DNA of 64,000 nt from Streptosporangium becharense (lineage in GTDB: Bacteria; Actinomycetota; Actinomycetes; Streptosporangiales; Streptosporangiaceae): positions 5,394,001-5,458,000 of the forward strand of contig NZ_JACHMP010000001.1 in NCBI RefSeq assembly GCF_014204985.1, in the 5' to 3' direction. The position numbers were made by a program, and so were the translations under genes. The notes beneath the pieces were generated by a model that saw nothing but the letters and a program-made list of their open reading frames with translations, was not told the origin of the DNA and did not search any database. This document shows positions 26,332 through 34,743 of this stretch, piece after piece. Position 1 is the first letter of the stretch. The number at the start of each line of letters is the position of its first letter.

Positions 26332-27198
26332 ATGACCTGGATCGGTGTCTCGATCGCCCTGGTCGGCGCGCTGGGCTACGCCCTGGGGGCCGCGCTCCAG
26401 CAGTTCGAGGCGGTCTCGGAGGGGGCCTCGCTCAAACTGATGCGGCGGCCCCGGTGGTGGATAGGCGGCGTCATCGGGTTCACCGGCGCGTCCCTGCACG
26501 CCGTCGCCCTCAGCTTCGCGCCTCTGGTCGCGATCCAGCCCATCAGCGTGCTGACGCTGGTGTTCGCCGTGCCGCTGGCGGCGTTGCTGCACGGCAGGCG
26601 CCCGCACCGGGGTGAGCTCGTCGGGTCGATCGCGGTCGCCGCCGGTCTGCTCGGCCTGCTCCTGCTGGTCCCGACGCACTCGGTGACCCCGCACATGACG
26701 AACCCGGAGGCGTTCGCCTTCCTCGGCACCGTCGGGGCGGTCGTGCTGCTGGCCCACCTGGCCGGGCGGAAGGCGACCGGCATTCCCAAGGTCCTGCTGC
26801 TGTCGGTCGCCGCCGGGGCGGTGACGGCCAGCGTCTCCACGTTCGTGCGCGTGGTGGGCGGCAACTTCCACGGCGACTTCGCCAACCTGCTGACCTGGTT
26901 CTCGCTCGCCGTCCCGATCCTGCTCATCTGCGCGGTCGTGCTGCTGCAGAAGTCGTACGAGGTGGGTTACTTCGGAATCGCCTACGCCGCCGTCCAGGTG
27001 GTCGACCCGATCACGTCGATCCTCGCCGGTGCGCTCCTGCTCGACGAGGCGATGCCGAGCGGCTGGTCGAACGTGGTGCCCGCCCTCTTCGCGGCGGCCG
27101 TGCTGATCTGGGGAACGATCACTCTCGCCCGTCTCGCCCCCGACAAGGGCGTCCCCGCCGAGATCCGGGAGCAGGTGAAGACCCCCGTCGCGTCGTAG
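26332..27198 (+). CDS. DMT-superfamily (EamA-like) transporter
   Basis: 288 residues from ATG 26332 (a GTG at 26329 is equally near a GGGTGG site). Nine or ten membrane helices fill the length. IQPISVLTLVFAVPLAALL and VQVVDPITSILAGALLLDE are the paired half-repeats of the drug/metabolite transporter fold. The layout resembles actinobacterial DMT proteins distantly related to NIPA magnesium transporters. The substrate is unknown. Confidence 0.8.
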   Translation: MTWIGVSIALVGALGYALGAALQQFEAVSEGASLKLMRRPRWWIGGVIGFTGASLHAVALSFAPLVAIQPISVLTLVFAVPLAALLHGRRPHRGELVGSIAVAAGLLGLLLLVPTHSVTPHMTNPEAFAFLGTVGAVVLLAHLAGRKATGIPKVLLLSVAAGAVTASVSTFVRVVGGNFHGDFANLLTWFSLAVPILLICAVVLLQKSYEVGYFGIAYAAVQVVDPITSILAGALLLDEAMPSGWSNVVPALFAAAVLIWGTITLARLAPDKGVPAEIREQVKTPVAS

Positions 27199-27295
27199 TC
27201 GCTCCCCGGGTGCGGCGGCGGCCGGTCACCCGGTGAGTGCCTGGTCATAACGCCTGTTCATCCGGTGGGCGGCCGGTCATCCGGCGAAGGGCCGT

Positions 27296-28723
27296 TCAGC
27301 GGTGGAGGGCCCCTTCGACCAGGTCCGGGGGCGTCCAGCCGAGGACCTCGTCCATGGCGGCGGTCGTGCGGGCCGGGGCGAGCCGCCAGCCGAGGCTCAT
27401 CAGCGTGTCGCGCAGCCCCGCGGCCAGCGGGTTGCGCAACCGGGTGGCCTGGCAGACCGCGGCCGACCTGGCCACGATCCTGGAGGTCCGTCCCAGGCGG
27501 GCGGCGGTGTAGGCGGCCAGCCCGGCCCGTACGCCGGTGTCGGGGTGTGCCGGGAACCTGCCGGTCGGTGCCGACAGGGCCGTCGAGGTCGTGTGGGCCA
27601 GCACCACGGCGTCCTCGATCGCCTGGCAGGCCCCCTGCCCCAGGTTGGGGGTCATCGCGTGCGCGGCGTCGCCCAGCAGGGCGACCCTGCCCCGGTGCAT
27701 CGCGGGCAGCGGGGTCCGAAGATGGTAGACGTCGTTGCGCAGCACGTTCTCCGGCGCGGCGGCGGCGAGCAGCGCGGGGATCGGGTCGTGCCAGTCGCCG
27801 AACCGCCGCAGCAGCTCGGCCCGCCGGTCGCCGCCCCCGCCGCCCGCTGGGACGGTGTCGGTGCCGTAGCAGTAGGCCACGCCTTCGGCGAGCGGCATCA
27901 CCCCGAAGACCTTTCCGTGGCCCCAGCTCTCGTACGTCCGGCCGGGGACGCCCCCGCCGGGGACGAGCACCCGCCAGCTGGTGATCCCGGCGTAGCGGGG
28001 GCCGGGGTGGCCGGGGAACAGCGTGGCCCGGGTGGGGGAGTGGATGCCGTCGGCGGCCACCACCAGGAGCGCCTCCACCGACCCCTCCGTGCCGGGCCCC
28101 GAGGAGGACGTGCCGGGCCCTGAAAAGGACGTGCCGGTCCCCTCCGTACCGGGCTCCGACACCTCCGTACCGGCCCCTTCTGTATCGGTCCCCGAGGGGG
28201 ACGTGCCGGGCCCCGAGGAGGAACCGTCACCGCTTCCGCCGACTGCGGAGCCGCCGCCGGCGCCGGGGGGATCGCTGACGCTTCCGCCGTCTCCGGAAGG
28301 GCCCCGGTGGGTGAAGGCCACCCGGCCGGTCTCCGGGTCGACGCCGGTGACCGCGGTGTTCAGCCGGACCGTCCCGGGGGCGAGGCGGGAAGAGAGCGCG
28401 TCGACCAGATTCGCGCGACGCAGCAGCACCACGGAGTCGCCGTACCGGGCGGAGGCGGCCTCCTCGGTGGTCCGCACCAGCCACCTGCCGTCGGAACGCC
28501 GGATGCCGCCCTCGCCGCGGATCGCCGAGAGCGCGCGGATCTCGTCGCCGACCCCGATCGTGTCGAGTGCCCTGAGCGCGTTGGCGGCGACCGCGAGCCC
28601 GGAGCCGACCGGCTCCAGGGACGCCGCCCTCTCCAGCACCGTCACCTCCCACCCCCACCGTTGCAGCGCCACCGCCGCCGTCAGGCCGCCGATGCCCGCC
28701 CCGATCACCACTGCCCGCGTCAT
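27296..28723 (-). CDS. FAD-dependent monooxygenase with an in-frame repeat insertion
   Basis: 475 residues from ATG 28723, with GAGGAG five bases upstream. FAD motifs are VVIGAGIGGLTAAVAL (N-terminal Rossmann) and RVALLGDAAHAMTPNLGQG (GD motif), as in PHBH-type hydroxylases. Residues 141-215 are a Gly/Ser/Thr/Pro repeat (PGT, GTE units; DNA 28079-28303) placed before VVAADGIHSPTR, a loop of the FAD domain. Without it the protein is of normal size (about 400). Divergent from a TetR gene with two palindromic operators between them, so it is probably repressed by that TetR and induced by its substrate. Confidence 0.88.
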   Translation of the reverse strand: MTRAVVIGAGIGGLTAAVALQRWGWEVTVLERAASLEPVGSGLAVAANALRALDTIGVGDEIRALSAIRGEGGIRRSDGRWLVRTTEEAASARYGDSVVLLRRANLVDALSSRLAPGTVRLNTAVTGVDPETGRVAFTHRGPSGDGGSVSDPPGAGGGSAVGGSGDGSSSGPGTSPSGTDTEGAGTEVSEPGTEGTGTSFSGPGTSSSGPGTEGSVEALLVVAADGIHSPTRATLFPGHPGPRYAGITSWRVLVPGGGVPGRTYESWGHGKVFGVMPLAEGVAYCYGTDTVPAGGGGGDRRAELLRRFGDWHDPIPALLAAAAPENVLRNDVYHLRTPLPAMHRGRVALLGDAAHAMTPNLGQGACQAIEDAVVLAHTTSTALSAPTGRFPAHPDTGVRAGLAAYTAARLGRTSRIVARSAAVCQATRLRNPLAAGLRDTLMSLGWRLAPARTTAAMDEVLGWTPPDLVEGALHR

Positions 28724-28733
28724 GGCCACTCCT

Positions 28734-28749
28734 CACTACAGATGTAGTG
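28734..28749. promoter_or_regulatory. TetR-type operator 1 (7-2-7 palindrome)
   Basis: CACTACAGATGTAGTG is a perfect inverted repeat placed about ten bases before the monooxygenase ATG, over its ribosome site. Confidence 0.75.
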
Positions 28750-28773
28750 GGATGCTAGCGCGTATGCGGTTTA

Positions 28774-28787
28774 ACTACAAATGTAGT
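28774..28787. promoter_or_regulatory. TetR-type operator 2 (6-2-6 palindrome)
   Basis: ACTACAAATGTAGT shares the ACTACA/TGTAGT arms of the first site, 38 bp away. It overlaps the TetR gene's likely -10 box (TAGTAT, 28784-28789), so autorepression is expected. Confidence 0.75.
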
Positions 28788-28795
28788 ATTAAAGG

Positions 28796-29374
28796 GTGAA
28801 GTCCCAACGTGCCGAGCTCGTCGCCGACACCGCCATCGGCCTGCTGGTGGAGCGGGGGATGCGCGGTCTGACCCACCGGGCGGTGGACGAGGTGGCCGGT
28901 CTGCCGGCCGGCTCCACGTCCAACCTGGCCCGCACCCGGTCCGCCCTGCTGGAGCTGGCGCTCGCCCGGCTCACCCAGCTGGAGGCGGCCGCCTTCCAGC
29001 CGATCCTCGACATCGCCCGGCCCGGCGACCTCGACGCCCTCGCCGAGATGGCCGCCCAGGTGCTCCACCTCCAGCTGACCGTCGGCCGTCGCCACACGAT
29101 CGCCCGTTACGAGCTGGCGCTGGAGGCGACCCGCCGTCCCGAGCTGCGCAGGATCTACGACCGGTCGGGTGAGCGCTTCCGTGAGCCGGCGGTCGCGATC
29201 CTCTCCGCCGCGGGGTCTTCCGACCCCGTCCGGCACGCCCGCCAGGTCGTCGCCTTCTGCGAGGGAGTGATGTTCGACGCCGGGGTGGGGGCCGGCGTCG
29301 AACCGACGCTCGACGACCTCCGCCTCGGCGTCAGGGAGTTCCTGCGCGGCATGCTCGGCGGGGAGAGCCCGTGA
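28796..29374 (+). CDS. TetR-family regulator, probably leaderless
   Basis: 192 residues from GTG 28796, which lies seven bases after a TAGTAT box and has no spaced ribosome site, so the mRNA is probably leaderless. The N-terminal helix-turn-helix reads VERGMRGLTHRAVDEVAGLPAGSTSN, unusually short between helices but normal for one TetR subgroup. The C-terminal ligand domain is helical. Divergent from the FAD monooxygenase gene; the two shared-arm palindromes between the genes are its likely targets. Confidence 0.88.
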   Translation: MKSQRAELVADTAIGLLVERGMRGLTHRAVDEVAGLPAGSTSNLARTRSALLELALARLTQLEAAAFQPILDIARPGDLDALAEMAAQVLHLQLTVGRRHTIARYELALEATRRPELRRIYDRSGERFREPAVAILSAAGSSDPVRHARQVVAFCEGVMFDAGVGAGVEPTLDDLRLGVREFLRGMLGGESP

Positions 29375-29540
29375 GGCGGGCACGGTGGCGTGTTCAAGCA
29401 GGAGAGTCCGTGAGGTGGACCCGGCGCGTGCTCAGCGGGGAGGGGCTGTGAGGCGGCGGGTCCGGTTCGTGCTCAGCGAAGGCTCGTGAGCCGGGCCCGG
29501 TTCGTGCTCAGCGGGGAAGGCTCGTGAGCCGGGCCCGGTG
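29374..29540. repeat. Tandem duplications of two convergent gene ends
   Basis: About four units of 36-60 bp hold variants of gctcagcggggaaggctcgt and gtgagccgggcccggttcgt. They copy the end of the GNAT gene (stop 29508-29510) and, more loosely, the TetR gene's end. The whole spacer is repeat-derived. Confidence 0.75.
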
Positions 29541-30095
29541 GGCGGGCCACTCGTCGTCCAGGATGCTGAAGTAGGCGGTGTCCCGCCAGGTGCCGTCCGG
29601 GCGGCGGCGCTGGCGGCGCAGGACGCCCTCGGAGACGCCGCCGATGCGCCGGATCGCGGTCTGCGAGCGGGTGTTGAGGATGTCGGTCTTGAGCTGCACC
29701 CGGTTCACGCCGAGCTTGTCGAAGGCGTGATCGATCAGCAGGATCTTGCACTCGGTGTTCACCGCCGAGCGCCACACGGCCCGGCCGTACCAGGTCCAGC
29801 CGATCTCGATGCTGTCGGCGTAACCGGGGGTGTCGAGGTAGCAGGTCCAGCCGACCGCGCGGCCGGTCTCCCGCAGGATCACCGCGTGCGGCACGTGGTC
29901 GGGGTCGTCGATCAGGCCCTTCGCGAGCGCCTCCAGTTCGCCCTCGGTCCGCGGAGCCGGGGCGGGCAGCCAGCGCCATACCTCCTCGTCGCCGCCGCCG
30001 GCCAGGAACAGGTCGGGGACGTGGCCGGGGTCGAGCGGCTCCAGGCGGACGACGTCGCCGTGCAGGACGGCGGGGGCGGGCATGCGCGTGGTCAT
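29508..30095 (-). CDS. GNAT N-acetyltransferase (RimJ/RimL type)
   Basis: 195 residues from ATG 30095; upstream in-frame codons do not match the family. The pattern is of RimJ/RimL-like acetyltransferases: LHGDVVRLEPLDPGHVPDL at the start, AVGWTCYLD, IEIGWTWYGRAVWRSAVNTE and KLGVNRVQLKTDILNTRSQ, with the acetyl-CoA site near the last. It would acetylate an amino group on a protein or small molecule. Its final codons are copied in the downstream repeat. Confidence 0.88.
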   Translation of the reverse strand: MTTRMPAPAVLHGDVVRLEPLDPGHVPDLFLAGGGDEEVWRWLPAPAPRTEGELEALAKGLIDDPDHVPHAVILRETGRAVGWTCYLDTPGYADSIEIGWTWYGRAVWRSAVNTECKILLIDHAFDKLGVNRVQLKTDILNTRSQTAIRRIGGVSEGVLRRQRRRPDGTWRDTAYFSILDDEWPAHRARLTSLPR

Positions 30096-30175
30096 GCCGG
30101 TGACCCTACGGGCCCGAGTGGACCTGGCCCAAGGTCCACTCAGGGGGTCTTCGGGGAGACCACTCGGCGGCCGGA

Positions 30176-30736
30176 TCAGGAGAGCCTGCGTCCACGCGCC
30201 GACTCCGTGATCAGTTGCGCGAGGCGCTTCTCCCTCGTCTCCGGCCTCTTGGCGCTCGTCACCCAGTGCACGACGGTCTTCCGGTAGCCGGGCGGCTGAG
30301 CCTGGAACCACTCCCAGGCGTCCGGCTCCGCCTGGAAACGCCGCCGCTGCTCCTCGTCCAGCACGGGGTCATCGCGCCGCTCGTGCGAGTAGATGGCGGA
30401 GTTGGCGTCGGTGCGCTTCTCGAAGGCCCGCAGCCCCGCGGGGTGCATCAGGCCCCGATCGGTCAGCTCGGCGACCTTGGCGATGTTCACCGCGCTCCAG
30501 GTGCTGCCCGGTCTGCGTGGGGTGAAGCGGATGCAGTAGCTCTCGGCGCCGAGACTGCGGCGGACGCCGTCGATCCAGCCGAAGCACAGGGCCTGGTCGA
30601 CCGATTCCGACCAGGTGATGCTCGGACGGCCGGTGCCCTTCTTGTGGAACCCGACCAGTAGTTCCGTCGCGATGGTGTGATGCTCTTCCAGCCAGGTGCG
30701 GAACTCTTCCGGGGTGACGAAATAGGTGGGATCCAT
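30176..30736 (-). CDS. YdeI/OmpD-associated family protein
   Basis: 186 residues from ATG 30736 (MDPTYFVTPEEFRTWLEEHH). The family's conserved blocks are present: GFHKKGTGRPSITWSESVDQ, ALCFGWIDGVRR, FTPRRPGSTWSAVNIAKV and the C-terminal PPGYRKTVVHWVTSAKRPETR. Members are small cytosolic proteins; some are linked to bacteriocin or cationic-peptide resistance in other bacteria. The role here is not known. Confidence 0.88.
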   Translation of the reverse strand: MDPTYFVTPEEFRTWLEEHHTIATELLVGFHKKGTGRPSITWSESVDQALCFGWIDGVRRSLGAESYCIRFTPRRPGSTWSAVNIAKVAELTDRGLMHPAGLRAFEKRTDANSAIYSHERRDDPVLDEEQRRRFQAEPDAWEWFQAQPPGYRKTVVHWVTSAKRPETREKRLAQLITESARGRRLS

Positions 30737-30768
30737 GGGTCGAGCATAGAAGGCGTGTCGACACTCAT

Positions 30769-30782
30769 ACCGTCCGGTCGGT
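30769..30782. promoter_or_regulatory. TetR-type operator before the acyl-CoA dehydrogenase operon
   Basis: CATACCGTCCGGTCGGT (30766-30782) matches the site before the TetR gene 4.6 kb away (CATACCGACTGGTCGGT) at 15 of 17 positions. It lies 30 bp before the first dehydrogenase start. Confidence 0.7.
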
Positions 30783-30812
30783 ACGCTCCTGGAGGACCGT
30801 GAGGAGGGGCCG

Positions 30813-32015
30813 GTGGATTTCGCGTTCGACGCCCGGACCGAGGAACTGCGCGGGCGGCTGCTCGCCTTCATGGACGAGTGCGTCTACCCGGCGGAGGAGG
30901 CCTTCGAGGCTCAGGTCGCGGAGAGCGGGTGGGCCGGCCCGCCGCTGCTGGAGGCTCTCAAGGAGGAGGCGCGCAGGCGCGGCCTGTGGAACCTGTTCCT
31001 GCCCGGCGAGCACGGCGCGGGACTGACCAACCTGCAGTACGCGCCACTGGCCGAGATCATGGGCCGCTCACCGCGGATCGCCCCCACGGCGACCAACTGC
31101 GCCGCCCCGGACACCGGCAACATGGAGGTCCTCTCCATGTTCGGCAGCGACCGGCAGCGCAAGGAGTGGCTGGAGCCGCTGCTCCGCGGCGAGATCCGGT
31201 CGGCGTTCGCGATGACCGAGCCCGACGTCGCGTCCTCCGACGCCGCCAACATCACCCTGTCGATCATCAGGGACGGCGCCGAATACGTGATCAACGGACG
31301 CAAGTGGTTCGCCTCCGGTGCGATGAACCCCGCCTGCAAGATCTTCATCGTGATGGGCAAGACCGCCCCCGAGGCGTCCTCGCACCGGCAGCAGTCGATG
31401 GTCCTGGTGCCGCGCGAGACGCCCGGCGTGCACGTCAAGCGGGGCATGCACGTGTTCGGCTACTCCGACGCCGACCACGGCGGCCACGCCGAGATCGTGT
31501 TCGAGGACGCCCGGGTGCCGGCGGACAACCTGATCGGTGAGGAGGGCGGCGGCTTCGCCATCGCCCAGGCCCGGCTCGGACCCGGGCGGATTCACCACTG
31601 CATGCGGCTCATCGGGATGGCCGAGCGGGCCGTCGAGCTGATGTGCGTCCGCGCGCTGTCGCGGACGGCGTTCGGCAAGCCCCTCGCCCGCCAGGGCGTG
31701 GTCCAGGACTGGATCGCCGAGTCGCGCGTGAAGATCGAGCAGCTCCGCCTGCTCGTGCTGAAGACCGCCTGGCTGATGGACACCGTGGGCAACCGGGGCG
31801 CCCACACCGAGATCCAGGCGATCAAGATCGCCACCCCCCGCGAGGTGGAGTGGATCCTCGACAAGGCCATCCAGTGCCACGGCGCCGGAGGTGTCAGCCA
31901 GGACTTCCCGCTGGCCGGCCTGTGGGCGGCCGCCCGGTCCTTGCGGCTCGCCGACGGGCCCGACGAGGTCCGCAAGCGCTCCCTGGCGCACCGGGAGCTC
32001 AAGAAGCACATGTGA
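30813..32015 (+). CDS. Acyl-CoA dehydrogenase (ACAD10/11-like), first of three
   Basis: 400 residues from GTG 30813 preceded by GAGGAGG. The family blocks are SAFAMTEPDVASSDAAN (FAD and substrate), the FASGA loop, ARLGPGRIHHCMRLIGMAE, RTAFGKPLARQG, and the C-terminal QCHGAGGVSQDFPLAGLW. The length and PGRIHHCMR motif fit the ACAD10/11 branch, which handles longer or 4-hydroxy acyl-CoAs. It begins a three-dehydrogenase operon under a TetR-type operator. Confidence 0.9.
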   Translation: MDFAFDARTEELRGRLLAFMDECVYPAEEAFEAQVAESGWAGPPLLEALKEEARRRGLWNLFLPGEHGAGLTNLQYAPLAEIMGRSPRIAPTATNCAAPDTGNMEVLSMFGSDRQRKEWLEPLLRGEIRSAFAMTEPDVASSDAANITLSIIRDGAEYVINGRKWFASGAMNPACKIFIVMGKTAPEASSHRQQSMVLVPRETPGVHVKRGMHVFGYSDADHGGHAEIVFEDARVPADNLIGEEGGGFAIAQARLGPGRIHHCMRLIGMAERAVELMCVRALSRTAFGKPLARQGVVQDWIAESRVKIEQLRLLVLKTAWLMDTVGNRGAHTEIQAIKIATPREVEWILDKAIQCHGAGGVSQDFPLAGLWAAARSLRLADGPDEVRKRSLAHRELKKHM

Positions 32016-32063
32016 CCGGCCCGCGGATCGCGCCGGCACGAGGCATCGACGAAGGGAGCGTTC

Positions 32064-33239
32064 GTGGCGCTGGACGAAGAGACGGTCAGGGAGCGGGTGG
32101 CCGCGTTCCTGGCCGGGCACGACCCGGCGGGTGACCGGCTGGAGTTCCTGCGGGCCCGGTTCGACGCCGGGCTGGCCTGGGTGCACTTTCCCGAGGGGCT
32201 CGGCGGGCTGGGTGCCCCCCGCGAGCTGCAGAACGTCGTGGAGCGGGAGTTCACCGGCACCCCGCAGATCAACCACGGGTTGCAGACGATCGGCCTGGGC
32301 ATGGCGGCGCCGACGATCCTGGCGTTCGGCACCGACGAGCAGCGCGGGCGGTTCCTGCGTCCGCTGTGGACGGGTGAGGAGATCTGGTGCCAGCTCTTCA
32401 GCGAGCCGGGCGCCGGATCCGACCTGGCCACCCTCGCCACCCGCGCGGTCAGGGACGGCGAGGAGTGGATCGTGGACGGGCAGAAGGTGTGGACCTCCGG
32501 GGCCCACCACTCCAGATGGGGCATCCTGGTCGCCAGGACCGACCCCGACGTCCCCAAGCACCGGGGGCTCACCTACTTCGTGTGCGACATGCACGCCCCC
32601 GGGGTCGAGGTCAGGCCGCTGCGGCAGATCACCGGTGAGGCCGAGTTCAACGAGGTCTTCCTCACCGGGGTGCGGCTCGGCGACGACCTGCGGCTGGGGG
32701 AGGTCGGCGACGGCTGGCGGGTCGCCCAGACCACGCTCATGAACGAGCGGGTGGCGATCGGCGGCGGGCCGGTCCGGCGGGGCGGCGGCATGATCGGCCT
32801 GGTCGCCGACACCTGGCGGGCCCGGCCGGAGCTGCGCACCCACGACCTGCACGGACGGCTGCTGCGCCTGTGGGTGGAGGCCGAGGTCACCCGGCTGGCC
32901 GGCTCCCGGCTCCGCGAGCAGCTGGCCGCCGGGCAGCCCGGCCCGGAGGGCTCCGGGATGAAGCTGTCCTTCGCCTCGCTCAACCAGGCCCTGTCCGGGC
33001 TCGACGTGGAGATGCGCGGTGAGGAGGGCCTGGCCTACGACGACTGGACCTTCCGCCGTTCCGACGCCGTCGACTTCTTCGGCCGCGGTCCCGGTTACCG
33101 CTACCTGCGGGCCAAGGGCAACTCCATCGAGGGCGGCACCTCGGAGATCCTGCGCAACATCGTCGCCGAGCGCGTGCTCGGCCTGCCCTCCGAGCCCCGC
33201 GTCGACAAGGACGTCCCCTGGAAGGAACTCCCCCGATGA
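32064..33239 (+). CDS. Acyl-CoA dehydrogenase, second of three
   Basis: 391 residues from GTG 32064. The blocks are CQLFSEPGAGSDLATLATRA, GQKVWTSGAHHS, TYFVCDMHAPGVEVRPL and KGNSIEGGTSEILRNIVAERVLGLP, a normal acyl-CoA dehydrogenase of the type found in pairs in actinobacterial degradation clusters. Such pairs often make heteromeric enzymes acting on steroid or branched acyl side chains; whether it pairs with the third gene is inference. The stop overlaps the first copy of an 88-bp tandem unit. Confidence 0.9.
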   Translation: MALDEETVRERVAAFLAGHDPAGDRLEFLRARFDAGLAWVHFPEGLGGLGAPRELQNVVEREFTGTPQINHGLQTIGLGMAAPTILAFGTDEQRGRFLRPLWTGEEIWCQLFSEPGAGSDLATLATRAVRDGEEWIVDGQKVWTSGAHHSRWGILVARTDPDVPKHRGLTYFVCDMHAPGVEVRPLRQITGEAEFNEVFLTGVRLGDDLRLGEVGDGWRVAQTTLMNERVAIGGGPVRRGGGMIGLVADTWRARPELRTHDLHGRLLRLWVEAEVTRLAGSRLREQLAAGQPGPEGSGMKLSFASLNQALSGLDVEMRGEEGLAYDDWTFRRSDAVDFFGRGPGYRYLRAKGNSIEGGTSEILRNIVAERVLGLPSEPRVDKDVPWKELPR

Positions 33240-33410
33240 CGCGGAGCGAGGCCGACGCAGTGAGCGGAGTGGGTCGTGAGGGACGAGCGGTCCGCGTAGT
33301 GAACGAGGAGTGGTGAGCGACCGATGACGCGGAGCGAGGCCGACGCGGTGAGCGGAGTGGGTCGTGAGGGACGAGCGGTCCGCGTAGTGAACGAGGAGTG
33401 GTGAGCGACC
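33235..33410. repeat. 88-bp tandem duplication between two dehydrogenase genes, each unit with a 26-codon ORF
   Basis: Copies at 33235-33322 and 33323-33410 differ at one base. Each begins GATGACG, the same bases that start the third dehydrogenase gene at 33411. Each contains ATG...TGA ORFs of 26 codons (33236-33316 and 33324-33404; peptide begins MTRSEADAVS) and ends with GAGGAG before the next ATG. Removing both copies restores an ATGA overlap between the second and third dehydrogenase genes. Confidence 0.85.
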
Positions 33411-33411
33411 G

Positions 33412-34557
33412 ATGACGCTGCTTTACACCGAGATCGAGGAGGATCTCCGGGCCTCCGTCCGGGATCTGCTCGCGGACCGCTGCGGGCCCGGCGTCGTGCT
33501 GAGGCGGGTCGAGTCCGCGACCCCGTACGACGCGGAGCTGTGGAAGACGTTGGCCCAGGAGATCGGGGTGGCCGGCCTGCTCGTGCCGGAGGAGCACGGC
33601 GGTGCCGGGGCGTCGGCGCGGGAGACCGCGGTGGTGCTGGAGGAGCTGGGGCGGGCGGTGGCGCCGCTGCCGTTCCTCACCAGCTCGGTGCTCGCCGTCT
33701 CGGCGCTGCTCGGCTCCGGCGACGGGCTGCTCGGCGCGCTGGCGGCGGGGGAGGCCACGGCGGCGCTGGTGGTGCCGTTCGCGGTCTCGCCGTATCGGTT
33801 CGCCGAGACCGCGACCGTACGGGACGGCGTGCTGAGCGGGCAGGTGCGCGCCGTCGCCGGCGCCGACGTCGCCGACGTGCTGCTGGTGCCCGCGGGCGGT
33901 GGGCTGTACGCGGTGGACGCGGCGGACGCGACGGTGGAGGTCGTCCCGTCACTGGACCTGACCCGGCCGATCGCGACCGTGACGCTGTCGTCGGCCCCGG
34001 GCCGGCGGATCGAGGGTGCGGACGGCGGTGACGTGCGGCGGGCTCTGCTCACCGGTGCGGGTCTGCTCGCGTCCGAGCAGCTCGGCGTCGCCGAATGGTG
34101 CCTGAACACGACGCTCGCCTACATCAAGGAGCGTCACCAGTTCGCCCGGCCGGTCGGATCCTTCCAGGCGATCAAGCACCGGATGGCCGATCTCTGGCTG
34201 GACGTCGTACGCGCTCGCGCCGCCGCGAGGAACGCGGCTCACCTGCTGGCCGGGGCGACCGGCCCGGCAGTCGGAGGCGACGAGCGGGACGGGCAGGACG
34301 AGCGGGACGGCCGGGACGGGCAGGACGGCAGGGACACCGAGCTGGCGGTGGCGGTGGCCAAGTCCTGGTGCTCGGAGGTGGCGCTGCGCGTCGCCGAGGA
34401 GAGCGTGCAGCTTCACGGCGGCATCGGGATGACCTGGGAGCACCCGGTGCATCTCTATCTCAAGCGTGCCAAGGCCGGTGAGATCGCACTCGGCACGCCG
34501 GGCGTGCACCGGGACGCGGTGGCGGTCCTCGCCGACCTGCCGGGCCCGGTCGCCTGA
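33412..34557 (+). CDS. Acyl-CoA dehydrogenase, third of three
   Basis: 381 residues from ATG 33412. N-terminal blocks are GVAGLLVPEEHGGAGASAR and the C-terminal blocks are YIKERHQFARPVGSFQAIKH and VQLHGGIGMTWEHPVHLYLKR, as in the smaller partner of heteromeric dehydrogenases. The middle FAD-binding region is weakly conserved, as is usual for that partner. A charged repeat (DERDGQDERDGRDGQDGRD, about residues 285-303) is inserted before the C-terminal helices. Confidence 0.88.
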   Translation: MTLLYTEIEEDLRASVRDLLADRCGPGVVLRRVESATPYDAELWKTLAQEIGVAGLLVPEEHGGAGASARETAVVLEELGRAVAPLPFLTSSVLAVSALLGSGDGLLGALAAGEATAALVVPFAVSPYRFAETATVRDGVLSGQVRAVAGADVADVLLVPAGGGLYAVDAADATVEVVPSLDLTRPIATVTLSSAPGRRIEGADGGDVRRALLTGAGLLASEQLGVAEWCLNTTLAYIKERHQFARPVGSFQAIKHRMADLWLDVVRARAAARNAAHLLAGATGPAVGGDERDGQDERDGRDGQDGRDTELAVAVAKSWCSEVALRVAEESVQLHGGIGMTWEHPVHLYLKRAKAGEIALGTPGVHRDAVAVLADLPGPVA

Positions 34558-34638
34558 CCGTCCCCCTGCCCGATCGGGGGCACCGGGTTCGGAGGAGGAC
34601 CGGGTTCGGAGGACCGGCCTGAGTGGACGGGGCTTTCG

Positions 34639-34728
34639 CATGGGTCCCGTGCGGCGTGGAGCCCATGCCGCGTGGGGCCCGTGCGGCGTGGAGCCCATGC
34701 CGCGTGGAGCCCATGCCGCGCGGGTCCC
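34639..34728. repeat. 15/30-bp tandem repeat in a convergent spacer
   Basis: Units of gcccatgccgcgtgga-type sequence, about five in all, lie between the third dehydrogenase gene and the TetR gene. Confidence 0.75.
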
Positions 34729-34743
34729 GTATGAGGGGGGCTC

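Noticed and set aside
30215-30661. A plus-strand frame opposite the YdeI-like gene
   Set aside because: The minus-strand gene has all family blocks; the plus frame has none.
33236-33404. The two 26-codon ORFs as established genes
   Set aside because: They are copies of a repeat with no known relatives. I report them as a finding rather than as genes.
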